64,000 nt of DNA, taken from contig JAODTK010004087.1 of NCBI GenBank assembly GCA_026419785.1, positions 310,001 to 374,000 on the forward strand. The letters run 5' to 3'. The translations under genes and the position numbers were made by a program. This DNA comes from Sclerodactyla briareus (taxonomy: Eukaryota; Echinodermata; Holothuroidea; Dendrochirotida; Sclerodactylidae). The notes under the pieces are model-generated. The model searched no databases. It worked only from the letters and a program-made list of their open reading frames with translations, and was not told the origin of the DNA. Shown here in pieces: positions 12,001-23,376 of this stretch (within the stretch, counting starts at the first letter, position 1; each line of letters begins with the position of its first letter).

Positions 12001-12859
12001 AATACAGAGTCAATGTAAAATCTACGTAATTGAAAGTCCCAAGTTGTATGAACAAATCTTCAGTGGGTAGGTATCCGAATAAAAACCTACAAAATCGTTC
12101 TCAAATTATTGAAGAATACGGTAATCTCATTTATTTTAAGGGAACAGGCCTCCTTCTCCTGTTTTCCTGTTACCATATGGCGCGAAAATGCGGCATTTAC
12201 TGCGTAGGGGCAGCCTTTGCAGCCTTCGCATCGTTCTCCCCGTTATGTACTGAATTCTTCGAATTTCTAGAGTAAATCAAATATTTTCATCTCAATTATG
12301 GTTCGTCCACAATCTGACAATAGATCATCAGTTAACGGTTATAGAATAGATTGATTTGGCTTAACAAATACAATGTGAAGGAATTAAACCAGAAACCCGT
12401 GGGGTGTATCGAGAGGTGTACTCCTGAAAATATAAGCAAGAAACATCAAATGGATAGTAACAACTTCAACAGCAAAATGTGCAAGAAGTTGGAAACACCA
12501 CACACTCATGATATAAAACGGCTGAAAAAACAACCCTCCCACCCCACCCCTGAAAAAAACCAGAACACATGAGATGGCCATAAATATTTGAGACAAGTGA
12601 GGATGGAATATTGTGGTAGTTTTTCAGTTATCTAGAACTGTGCTTAACATTGGACTTTGGTACATCGTGCATTTTCAACATGTTCAAAACAGGGCAACAT
12701 GCTAGAACCTCCAAATTTGGGGATTGGGGGTTTTGATATGCCCTCTTTTCCAGGTGCCTAGTTTGAGCGAAACGGTTACAGTGACCATTGACCTTCAATA
12801 ACCTCATAGCTCCATCGCACCCAGTGCATGTGAGGAAATACTTGCATTTGGGCAAGCTC
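9086..12859. other. Gene-free stretch with C/G-rich patches and one small hairpin
   Basis: No recognisable protein. A C/G-rich block lies at 9174-9300, with GGGGGGCAACCGCCCCCC and GGGCGACCGCCCC, which resembles a transposon fragment. Poly-C occurs near 10386-10410 and poly-G at 11950-11962. A perfect 11-bp inverted repeat AACATTTCCAC/GTGGAAATGTT (10490-10500 and 10517-10527) has a 16-base loop. The longest frames (for example 11643-12029) contain poly-Gly from the G run and are not supported as genes. Confidence 0.45.
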
Positions 12860-13402
12860 TAGGGGAGACCGGCGGCAAGTGCGGAAGTTTATTACTTTTT
12901 CGTCAATAGTTCTCTTTCGGAATGCAATGCTAGCACCATAGTGCACTGAATAATAGAGCATTCGTGTTAGGCCACATTCACACTGTAAATACTTTGTATC
13001 CCTCAAACGTCTTAAGATTCGAATTCGAAAAAAAAAAAAAAAAGAAAAAAAATGGTCCAATGCACCCGCGTACCTTCCCGCATTGGGACCATTAGTGTAC
13101 ATGATATCAAAGGCAATAACAGGTCGTTACCAGATTCACCGACCGAATGAACTGATATACGTCCAAAACGTTAGCAAAACACAACTTACTAGATGTACTT
13201 TGGCATTTAAAATATTATATCATTAAATTCCGAGGCACCCCCCCCCCCCTTTTCCCCGTAATATAACAGCCCAATGCGCCCTGTTCAAGTTGTCCCAATG
13301 CGCCCGTAGGTTTTTCAGTGTAATGCACCATATACACCAAATGTGTAAAATAATTCATGCAGTCTGCTCATCAATCTATACCTTGATTTACATGTTTTAC
13401 TT

Positions 13403-13410
13403 GCACAAGT
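13403..13410 (+). repeat. Target site duplication, left copy (GCACAAGT)
   Basis: Eight bases GCACAAGT directly before the left end of the nested element; the identical octamer directly follows its right end at 14306-14313. An exact 8-bp duplication is the insertion footprint of hAT transposases. Confidence 0.85.
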
Positions 13411-14305
13411 CATGGGCGTCAACAGGTGGGGGACGGGGGGGGGATCTGTCCCCCCACTTTCAAAAGTGGGGGGGGGGATATTCATATAGTTTGTTCCCAC
13501 CCCCCCAACTTTTCCGGACCGTAATAAAAAATAATAGGCACATGCCCGATTTTGTATCACGCTAAACTGATTAAATTGTGGTTAACCAAACCAATAATCG
13601 CATTGGAAATTGTCTCAAGTCAACTATTCCAGGTGCGGACCCCAGGTGAAGATCTGGACCCGACTAGGGCCGAAGTCGACGGATTACTCATGTTCATACC
13701 GAGTTTCTCGAATTTTAAATCGAATAGCCAAAAGGATATTTTTCCAGTGTGTCGCGCGCAATGGAGTTTTTCTTCTAGGCGTGGTTTGTAGACGAATATG
13801 CGATGTATGCTTCGAATTATTTTTTCACTCGATTAATTCAGAAGCCTTGGGGGTAGACAGCCCCCCCCCCCCCCCATTTTTTCTATTACGAAAAATTCGG
13901 GCGAAAATTCGTGAAAAATTTGGGAAGGAAAAAGACAGAGTGTTAAAAATGCTTGAATTTTTCTTTTTTCGATAAAATGCCGGAAAACATACCAAAATTT
14001 TTCCCTTCGATCCCACAGAGACCGTTCGGTAGGCCCCTGGATCCCACGCAAACGAAGCCAGAGTAGAAAATGTAATGAAAAATACCATGTGTGAGATTCG
14101 GTAAATCATCTTAGTATGCACAATGACAACTTTTTGTCTCTCTTTCACTCAAATCAACACATGTAGGAGGTGTTGTATTGAGCCTGGCGAGTGCGTTTCC
14201 GTCGATCTTGAGGTTATGAAAATCTGAAATTTTCTTGGTTCGCTTCGCTTACGTCATTGTCAGTCGATATGTCCCCCCCACTTTTCAAACGCTCTGACGC
14301 CCCTG
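13411..14305. mobile_element. hAT-type non-autonomous transposon, 895 bp
   Basis: The left end begins CATGGGCGTCAACAGG and the right end in reverse complement begins CAGGGGCGTCAGAGCG, a short terminal inverted repeat of the CAGGGGCGTC kind seen in hAT elements. Exact 8-bp direct repeats flank it. Subterminal regions on both sides carry CACTTTTCAAA or CTTTCAAAAGTGGGGGG motifs, with a local hairpin near 13453-13480. The interior has a poly-C run at 13861-13875 and no transposase. It lies inside the older TIR element, so it inserted later. It is presumably mobilised in trans by an autonomous hAT elsewhere; that is inference. Confidence 0.82.
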
Positions 14306-14313
14306 GCACAAGT
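14306..14313 (+). repeat. Target site duplication, right copy (GCACAAGT)
   Basis: Exact match to 13403-13410, immediately outside the right end of the hAT-like element. The pair fixes the boundaries of the insertion to the base. Confidence 0.85.
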
Positions 14314-15157
14314 ACATTTGTTTCAAAGTGAACACGGAAAAAACATAGGGACATCCAATCACAATGTTGCAATAGTTCGTCAAGATCCAAAAAAAAAGGG
14401 ATTTTTTTAATCACATGTCAACAGATAACCCAGAAGATTGATACTAACCACGTTAAATATGCTCACTGGCTTGTGCTGCTACGGTTTAAGAAAGGGTAGT
14501 ACCCAACTACTAGAATCGGCAAATATTCACAGTCCCACAGCGGAAGTGGCCCAATGCGCCCCCGGTCTCCCTACACTTTTCCTCAATCTCTAGTACTACA
14601 GGTATGTCCGAATTTGGGTTCACTCTGCAAGTCTTAAAAATATTCCTGCTTTCTTAGTTCCTTCACCCCACCCCCACCGGCATCCGCTGTTGATTGGACC
14701 CCTCTCGAACTTTCAACCTGTGGCCTGCGCTCTCGACGCTGGATAAGTTTCGAGCCCAAATCAGAAAAAGCCTGCACCTCTGGTCTAGGTCGAAAACCGC
14801 AAATGCACTCATTTTTTACTCGGCAATTTCTCAGTCTCTAGTCCAATGGTAATAATTTGCTCAAACAACTTTTCTTTCTTTGGTTTTTTTCTCTTTGCCA
14901 AATGCTCTTATAAACCGTTCATGCTCGGTGTTTTCAATAAAATGTTAGACGTCCTGTATTGTGAATATGTGCGATGCGCATCATCAAAGCCGTGCCGAGA
15001 GTGTCACGTCTGTCTCGTCGCCCTCCTCTGTAGCTCAATATCTGTCTACTCTATGTACGTACTGCAGGATCATACTAGCCTGGCATGCAGTATGTAGCGT
15101 ACTGGCACTGTAGCATATCAGTGCAGTCGGGCGCCGGGCAATTGCAAGGGAGCTCAG

Positions 15158-15206
15158 TATATATAGGATATAAACTAGCCGCGCTCATGTCGAGTCGAGT
15201 CGAGTC
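15158..15206 (+). promoter_or_regulatory. TATA-like box followed by GTCGA pentamer repeats (weak promoter candidate)
   Basis: TATATATAGG at 15158-15167 is followed about 25-35 bases later by GTCGAGTCGAGTCGAGTC (15189-15206). The spacing would suit a TATA promoter and the surrounding 200 bases are richer in CpG than their neighbours, but no first exon or initiator is identifiable and TATA strings are common by chance in this AT-rich DNA. Confidence 0.15.
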
Positions 15207-17191
15207 CAACGTTCATCCAATTCACCCGACGTGCTTCGGCCAAGTATCGTCTGCAAAGGCAACTTGCAAATTCAAGTTCGATTTTCCTAATTGGGTGACA
15301 ATTGTAATTACAACTAGTTTGGTCTACTGATCAGATCGGCCATATTATTTGTCAGTTATTTCGAAAATTCGCTAGGATTTGTGTGCTTGCGAAGTTTTGT
15401 ATCTAACTTTGCCAAGTTTCCAGACAAGTGATGAGGGTGGATAATTAATGAACTTGGGTTCGTTGCGAAGTCAGCGCGTGGAACCTCATTGCTATACGTG
15501 CCTGAAAATCACTGATTAAGGCTAAATTAGTCTAACGGAAGAATTTACAATCTTTATTTACTGGACCGGTCGAAGTCTGCTCTTTTGGCGGTGTGCTTGT
15601 TGGAATTCTTGCTAAAGTGTTTTTTTTTCCAGGACGGGAAAACGTGAAACCAATCCATGGATTAACTGGTCTCACGAGGGATTTACGCAATCTGGACAAC
15701 AACACTCGACAGTCCAGGTCTGATTAGGCATCATGGCCCTCCAGATGGCATGACCAACGGGCTCATATCAGCCCTCGCACATTCGGATACAGAGAGGTCC
15801 CGTAACGAGCGAGCCTAGGATTGTAAGAGCACATTCAAATGAGGAAGAATGGACGTTGTTGAACTATGTGAAACCAGAGAAATTAAAATGTGTGCTAGTC
15901 GGAATGTGCAATAGGAAAGACTAGTTTGGTAGTCAGTTACACAACGAACGGGTATCCAAAACAATATGTTCCAACAGCATTTGACAACTACGCAGGTAAA
16001 TCACATTTTTATTTTGATTTTGGTTGAAAATGTCACAGAACAACACAAAAAACACAAAAATATTTCTTTGGTTGAAAATTCACTGTACCCCTAGAAAAAA
16101 AAAAAAACCCCTGTAGATAAATTTCCCTTGGCTCAGGCCCGTCAGTGGCATAGCCAGGGGTGGGGAGGGCCGCGGGCAGAGGGGAAAGTTTCGCCCCTGA
16201 CATAAGAGCGAGAGGGCAAATGGGAATTTATTAGGAAATGAAGAAGCAAGGAAGTGGAAAATTACGGTAACAAGTAAACTGTGGCAAAACTGAAAACAAA
16301 CCCAGTAAAAATATATAATTGATCACGAATGATCGTGGGAGTACCTGTAAGTGGGGGGCCGCAAATGGCATTGAGGGTAGTGGAGATTGTGATGTATGAG
16401 GAAGCCTGCTCTTTGACGCCCTCTATAGTAGGTCCAAGTACTGACTTGGGAAAAACGTCCTGCCCCCCTGACTTGGAAGGCTGGCTGTAGTGTTGAGGCC
16501 TGTAGGCCAGGGGGGTCGGAAGCATTCGAACGACCCACCCATGACCCCTAAATGCACAGATCTGTTCGAGCCCGCAGATAAATATGAATATATTTCTGAA
16601 TTACTTCAGCAAGATCATGTTTCTCTTTCCTTCTTCGTTATAGTTATACGACCTGTGTTGACCATGAGTACCCAATTGCCATGTATGGTTGACATGTTGG
16701 ACAAGGATCATGCCAAAAAACAGGAGAATTACTTGCGCCCAGAATTGGTGGAAAGTCCACAATCTTTGGAACAAGCCCCACCCCACTGCATTGATTGGCC
16801 TCCTTAACCTTTTATTTATTATGAAGTATTTATTTTACAAGCATATAGGCCATTTTAATAATAGTTAGTTTTCGTCTTCCCTCGCAGTAAACGTTAAAGT
16901 TGATGATAATCCAGTATGTCTACAGATCGTGTATACGCGCCAGGTAAATTCAATATAACAGACGGTTCAATTCGTGCAGACAAGCATAATTCTTAAGTTA
17001 TAATATGTCATTTTTTCAAATTAATAATGCACATGTCGATTGTATGATTCACATCATTTTCCCTGGACAGGGTGAGTCATGGCGGTCAAACGTTCTTGTA
17101 CATTTACACTTGTACACACCCTTCAGTGACTTGAATGACTTACAAATTCTTTCTTTATTATTTTGTACATATACTCGAGTAAACGGCTAGA

Positions 17192-17246
17192 CTTGACTGA
17201 CCATGTAGGCGGAGTGAGTCATCTTCCCCTAAAATGGTCAGTCAAG
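17192..17246. repeat. Perfect 13-bp inverted repeat (hairpin)
   Basis: CTTGACTGACCAT at 17192-17204 and ATGGTCAGTCAAG at 17234-17246 are exact reverse complements separated by 29 bases. This may be the remnant of a small foldback element or a transcribed hairpin; nothing adjacent indicates function. Confidence 0.6.
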
Positions 17247-20200
17247 CTGACGCTCAAGTGACACCACATGTAGTCACTTTGGAAATAGCGCTGACCCAAC
17301 ATTCAAATGAATCATGATATCGCGTGTGCATTATTGCAATCTGCAAAGTGAATCTATAGACACTCCACAGGAGTTGCCAACAATAACCCACCAAAAAAAC
17401 CCAAAATTGCTGTGCCCGCAGTCATCCAAAAGTACAAAGGTAGTTAATGTCGACTAGAGGTAGTTAATTGCCATACCTCCATGGTGTGCAAGTGTGGCCA
17501 AACTTCATACTCACACCTGTAGATACTTATAAACACACAACAAAGTTGGTAAATGCCATGATTACCTTGAAGTACGAGATTCAAGTTTAAAACTCCATTC
17601 AGCCTTTGAAATATTCGAGAAAATGAGCCATCAATGAAATGAAAATGAATGCCAGCGTTAGATACATCATTACAAGAATGAGCTTAGCCAAGATACAGCC
17701 ACTTCAACTCATTCCTGTTTCAGAGAAAATGGTGATCAGTCCGCCAATTTTCAGAAAGCTGGCGGCCCTAATTGGTTTCGCCACAGCGACCTATTCGGAA
17801 TATGAATTTTGACCTAATACCTCGTTAAAACTGAAAACCATAACTAAATTGTAGTTTTCACATCAGTCAATAGATTACTACAGAGGTATCACATGGCGAC
17901 GCTTATGGGCACTCGCGAAATATGAATACAATTAAGGCTGAATGGAATTTTAACGACGTCGATATATATAGGAAACATGGTGTGTGTGCTGAATCTGACT
18001 GGTAGGAAATAAATGGAATTGCAAAGTTGCATTTTCGAGCACATGGCAAGTCTTTTTACTCCTTCAGTGTGGTTGTCTATACCCTAGATGTTAACTACGT
18101 GCCACTGCAGCAATTGACAGAATTGAATTCTCACACTGCCTAGTGTATCGTGCTTCCTAATCAGGCCCAATTCAGCTCAGGGCCAAGCACTTCCAATCGC
18201 CCTGCATAGTCTGCATGGTCATTATATAAAATGTTTCCATTGTTTATTAAATGTACAAGATGACTACAGTGGTACTGGGTATTTATTATCATACCGCGAC
18301 ATCCGTTACCTCTGCTTTGAAAAATCAGCATGAGAGAGACAGCTCATTATGATCCAGGTGGGGTGTTACAATGGGTTCTACCAAGCTTTATAATTGATGG
18401 AATTTCTATGGTCCAAATGACATGGTTGAAAAATTTATTTACATTCCCGCCTCCACCGCAGGGTGTATCTCGTTATACCCACCTATATAAGTGCCACCAT
18501 CCATGTATATGGGTTTGTGATCAAGCCCAATGATGCGAGGAACTGTTGACATGCTCACAGTCGGTTAGGTGGAGTCATTCAGATGTTTATGTCACCTCTG
18601 CCATGACATGAGCTACTTCCGGCGAGGTCCTGCATGCTATTTAACATAAATTTCATTTCAATTTGCTGCACTCTGGCACAGTAACCCTAGATAATTTTTG
18701 TGTGGTTTTGTATTGGTAGGTTTGGTTCAGTCAGAAAGTTCTTTGCATTGGGGGCAGGGGGTATGGGTACTCTGAACAACTTTGAGGTAACTTGTGGGAA
18801 TGCAGTCTAACATTAGGCAATAATAATAGTAGAGGTGTGTGTCTATAGAACAGTGATGGGTAATACACCACTCTATGCTTGGCTTTGTTCAACGCAATGC
18901 CATAGTATTTTCACGATTATTCATGCAAGGAGGTAGTGAAAAAGATTGATAATATGTGTGAGCAAAAAAAACCCATCTAAAACGGGCTCCTGCCTTTTTG
19001 TCCCTGCCCACACCCCTCTCACCCTCCTCCCCCACCATCCATCCATGTCTGGCTGTGGATTGTACTTTGTAGTGTAAAAATAAGGCCTTAGAAGGTATAT
19101 TGTGGCCAAAACGTGCTTGGTCTACATGAGAATAATACAAGTCAGCATTATGTGTCCTTGATGCCCTCTGGGCTCTGGTCCTTGCAGGTCAATTGTCAGC
19201 ACTTGAGTTAGTTTGAGATGATATCTGGACAAGATCAGATTTGCTGCAGTTAGGTACATTGTAAAAGCTTGGGACTATAGATTGACAGGTTGCTTATGTT
19301 AGAGACTATTAGCTGTACCATCAGTCACACTCACAGCCACTACAGTCTGTATCTACTGTACATCTGCCCCACTTAGTTGGGACCTGTGATCTGACGGAGT
19401 AGCTACAACATCAGTGGCTGGACAGTACCCTGGGCTCTAGGCAGAAGCCCCCCAGACAGAAACCCTTAAATGAGAGAACAACCCCATTGTTGGGGGTCAG
19501 GGGAGGGGTGGTTGTAGGGATAAACCACAAGGGATAGGTAGCGGCAATGCTACAATATGGTTACCTTGTGCATTTATATATTTTATATATATTATTATAC
19601 TGTAACACACAGGATTATCACTTGAATATACTAGTAAATATTCTCAGGGAGGATAGGGTGCTTGAGCCTTCAGGGAGGCCTTAGTTCAGGCAAAACTGGC
19701 TTAGTGTGCAAATAAGTTGTTCGTCTAAACATATTCCAACGGTGAAACCCCGAAAAAAAAGTTGTCTTCCAGGGCATTTCAATCTCGCCGAATTTTGTCG
19801 GTTGTAGCAAAATAGGGCGGCGTTGGCGTGATTACAGCGAGGCATTGGTATTGGGTTGAATAAGATGTAAAAATACGAATCGCTAATTACTCTCTAGCTT
19901 ATTCTCATCCATTCCAGGTTGAGTAGGTGTTAGGCTAAGGTTACCGGTTGAAGGGCCTTCCTAATGTATCAGTTGGCAATTACCTGTCCTGGCAGTTCAG
20001 GTGGTGACACTTTGTGGTTTGTAACTGTGATAGTCTCCCCATGCGGGGACATGCCAATCGGGCACAACTAGCTCAGCTGAACCTGGCCAAGGGCCATTGA
20101 CACCACTTCATGCAGTGATGACAAATGGCAGAACCCAGAGAGGTGCCTTGAGTTGCCTCCACGGTTGAAGGACACTGCAGGATGAATTAGAAGAGGGCTA

Positions 20201-21223
20201 ATAATAGTGGAGAGAAACTGAATCGTCATTCCAAACCAAAGTTCCTACAACTCTCTGTTATGGATGTACAATCTTTGTTTTCTTTAAAAATCCACACATT
20301 ATTTTCACTCGAAAAAGCATTCAGTCTATGGGAGGAGGAGTGCTGTAGTGGGTTGGGTGGTACTTGGTAGGTGTGGTGGTACTTTTTTTTTTAGGTGAAG
20401 AGAGACAACTAGAACGTTTGCTAAATGTTGACTTATAGAAAATGGAACAATGAAAAACATTGACATACCTTCCCAGGTTGTCCAAGTGTGACGTCCTGCA
20501 TTATTGTGCAACTGGGAGTCCCCCAATTTCTTGCATCATGGACGAAACTTTGAAGCATTGATATCTCAAACATAGGAACATCGTAATTGAAATGGGGTTG
20601 GGTTGATTTGATTGAACCTCTAGATAAGTTTTTCTTCTCCATGAACACCTCTGTTGTATCCAAGCCTGCAGTTTTGTCCTTCATGGCGGGAACTACAGAA
20701 TCGTCCGTCCAAGGATAGATGGAATAATGGACCAAGATACCCAAATGAGGTACAGTTTGGGTGTCAAAACAGTATACTGCATGAGCAGCAACCAATCATG
20801 TCCCCAGCCCCACCCCGATCTTCTGAAATTGCATCTTCCTCGAATCTGGGTTTTGATTGCCAGCATTTCTGCCATGTGCCATTGTTTTCTTGTGCTATAC
20901 ATTTAGTGATATTTATATTCCTCTTTTGTTTTCAGAAATCAATTTTACCAGGGGTAATGTTTATTCCAGACATTAGTCATTGCTATTTTGTTTGGCAGTA
21001 TTCATGTCATGGTGGGGTTGGAGCGTTTTGCCATTTTCCACTTTTTGGTCTTTGCATTCATTACTGTAAAAGTTGTGTAAAATATCTTTTCTTCTCTTTG
21101 TATCAGTTACTGCGCATTCGAGGCGCTTTACTCTGCTACACTCGCTCAATAGCCACTTCGAATTGTCACTTTTGATGATTTATCATCCAAGTATGCAACG
21201 TTAGCACATCAGATGCAATTCAG

Positions 21224-23376
21224 GCAGTCCCTATGGCGCGAGAACGGGAATATATATCAAAAGAAATATATATTCCAAATCAAGAAAGAAATATGTCTCT
21301 GATTGTGAAAGATTTCGTCACAATGGAAATATGTTCACCCTCAAATATTTCGGACGCACAATATTGTTTCGGTGTGAAACATTTCCGTAAAAAATGTTTC
21401 CTGATGAAAAAATATATGTAGATATATTTCATTTACACCAATTGATTGTTTGCAACAAAATTACGTTTAGCACGTTGTTTTATTTTTCCAGTGAAATATA
21501 TCTTACAAGGAAAATCATTTAATATTGTTCTTAACAATGTGTTTTGGTAACCGAAAATATATTTCCATTGCAGATATTGTCCATGACAAGAACTTTTTCC
21601 GAACACGAATATTGTAGATACTAGAAAAATGATACACACCAAAAAATATTTTTGGCTACATTATTTGTTGCAACAAGAAAAATACATTTGCGTCAAAAAT
21701 ATGTTCGCAACGAAAAAATATATATTATCATGTAAGCCTCATGTACAGCCGTTGATTTTCTAATCGTCCGAGTGCCGTGATCCCGTGAAATGCAACGTGA
21801 ATCTACTGTTACTGGGGTCCTTCGTGCATTCCGTCAACCTGAAACCGCGGCTTTCCACTTTTCGAACTATATGGATACCGATTTCCAGGGCTGATATAGG
21901 AGGAAACTGATTATGAGGAATTGCAATACTCCAACGGAACTATTTTTTAAGTGGTTTATCATATGATGATGAATGCTTGGTGAAATCGAGGGGTCCAGAA
22001 TAAACGAATGAAATGTTGGAACCCGATGACTGGAGGCTGCTTGCGTAATTGTTTTCTCAGGCTAATTGAGCACCAGGCTATAGAATGTCACTGCTTTGGG
22101 GATAGTATTGAATCTTGATATTCCCGACATTATTTACTATTTACACCATCACCATGCGTTCAACGTCAACTAGAACTGCGGCAACCGCGCAAGAACTTTA
22201 AGCCATGATACTCAATCCTAACCTTGATTTCGAGCACATGGCAATTCATGGACATCCAGTTTGCATTCAACTTTCCTCATCAAAAATACCCTGGGCTGGC
22301 CCGGCATCGCGGCGAGTTTTTCGGTACAGTGTGTACATGCTAAGTGGTTACAATACAACTACAAGGACTAACTCACTGCTAATTTTTATGTCGTTTATAA
22401 TGGACGCAGTACGCAATCAGTTGGAGAGGCAGTCCAATTTGATTGAGTCGGCCATTAGGACAGGAGGATTGCAAATCCTTGTCTGCACCGCACCTAGGCC
22501 GAATGCTCCCCCTAACCCTCCCAGTAATAGTGTCCCCAACTCAACCGGGGTGGTGGGGTGGTGTTACTGTTACTATAACTAGGCCAAGTGGGATTCAGCA
22601 GGGGCTGGCATCCCTGTTCCGGCCGTCGAGAAGGGCGGGGGAGGGCGGGAATATGGGAAGATGGAACGACTATGTCTGTCACTCAGGGATATGTGTCCCA
22701 GTCAGGCCAGCTAACTAACGGCCTTAGTAGTAGTAGATGCCTCACACATCACTTCAAGTCAAGTTTGAAGGTTTCTGTGGTAGTTTCAATACGCGTGGTT
22801 GAAAGGAAGCATGGAGTGATTGCTACGCCAGCTGGAATCGATGAAATCACTGAAAGAGACCCCCCCATCTCGGAACTAAGACTACGTTGATAAAATATTG
22901 TTTCGTTGATAAAACATAATTAGGGCAGAGCAAACAATTTTCCGTTGCCAACATATATTTTGTTGCAAACTATCCAGGGGTGCAACGATACGTTGTGATA
23001 ATATTTTTTTATGTTGATATTAATTGTGAAGAGCAAATAAAATTTCATGACAAAAAAATTTTGTTGCGAACATATTAGTGTTGCAAACAATAATTTGTTG
23101 GCAAATGGAAGTATATCTACATATTATTCTATGATTTGGGGAAACGTATTTTTTATGAAATAATCTCTCCATCGAAAAATATTATTTGCTTCTGAAATAT
23201 TTTTTGCAGGGTGAACATGTTTTTCCATATTTCCACAAGCAGAAAATGATCTGATTTGGCAAATGAATAATTCTTGAAATGGGATTTAAAAGTCTCCAGT
23301 CGCATATATTTTAAACAATAGTAAATATATATTTCTTCCTGATAATATATTCCACTTTTCTGACGCCATACAGTCC
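21224..23376. mobile_element. Foldback transposon-like element with about 480-bp inverted arms
   Basis: The left arm (about 21224-21730) starts AGTCCCTATGGCGCGAGAA. The right arm (about 22895-23376), in reverse complement, starts GGACTGTATGGCGTCAGAA. Both then run through the same series of A/T-rich blocks: GGAATATAT, AGAAATATATAT, GGAAATATG, TGTTCACCCT, AATATTTC, and near the inner ends GTTGCAAC and CAACGAAA. The interior of about 1.1 kb (21735-22890) has no recognisable transposase. Terminal similarity and inverted order identify a long-TIR element; the superfamily and target duplication are not resolved. Transcription through it would give a long imperfect double-stranded RNA. Confidence 0.75.

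Larger units (their letters stand above)
12860..14573. mobile_element. TIR transposon (non-autonomous) interrupted by a nested hAT-like element
   Basis: The left end reads TAGGGGAGACCGGCGGCAAG. The right end, read in reverse complement, gives TAGGGAGACCGGGGGCGCA, so the two ends form an imperfect terminal inverted repeat of about 25 bp bordered by TA on both sides. Inside, the motif CCAATGCRCCC recurs at 13057, 13270, 13294 and 14550 and in inverted form at 13080-13087, including a hairpin at 13051-13093 (AATGGTCC...GGGACCATT). Such subterminal repeats are common in cut-and-paste elements. No transposase reading frame is visible. The superfamily is unassigned. Without the 895-bp insertion and its duplicated target the element would be about 0.8 kb. 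Confidence 0.7.
14576..21223. other. Gene-free stretch; possible upstream or intronic DNA
   Basis: No coding region is recognised on either strand. Noted items are a TATA-like box at 15158, a GTCGA pentamer repeat at 15189-15206, and a CAGTGGCATAGCCAGGGG transposon-end motif at 16144. A perfect 13-bp inverted repeat lies at 17192/17234. It could hold 5' regulatory DNA or introns of the GTPase gene at 28717, but none of its first exons (P-loop GDGAVGKT, switch I) could be found. Confidence 0.4.

Noticed and set aside
16144-16170. CAGTGGCATAGCCAGGGG, with similar motifs at 33675 and 27387, as full hAT insertions.
   Set aside because: No paired inverted end and no 8-bp duplication could be found, so only isolated terminus-like motifs are noted.
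17040-17190. CCTGGACAGGGTGAGT looked like an exon end with a splice donor, possibly the missing DTAGQ exon.
   Set aside because: The residues before it (HIIFPGQ) do not match the RhoU/V LCDTAGQ end and no acceptor precedes it.
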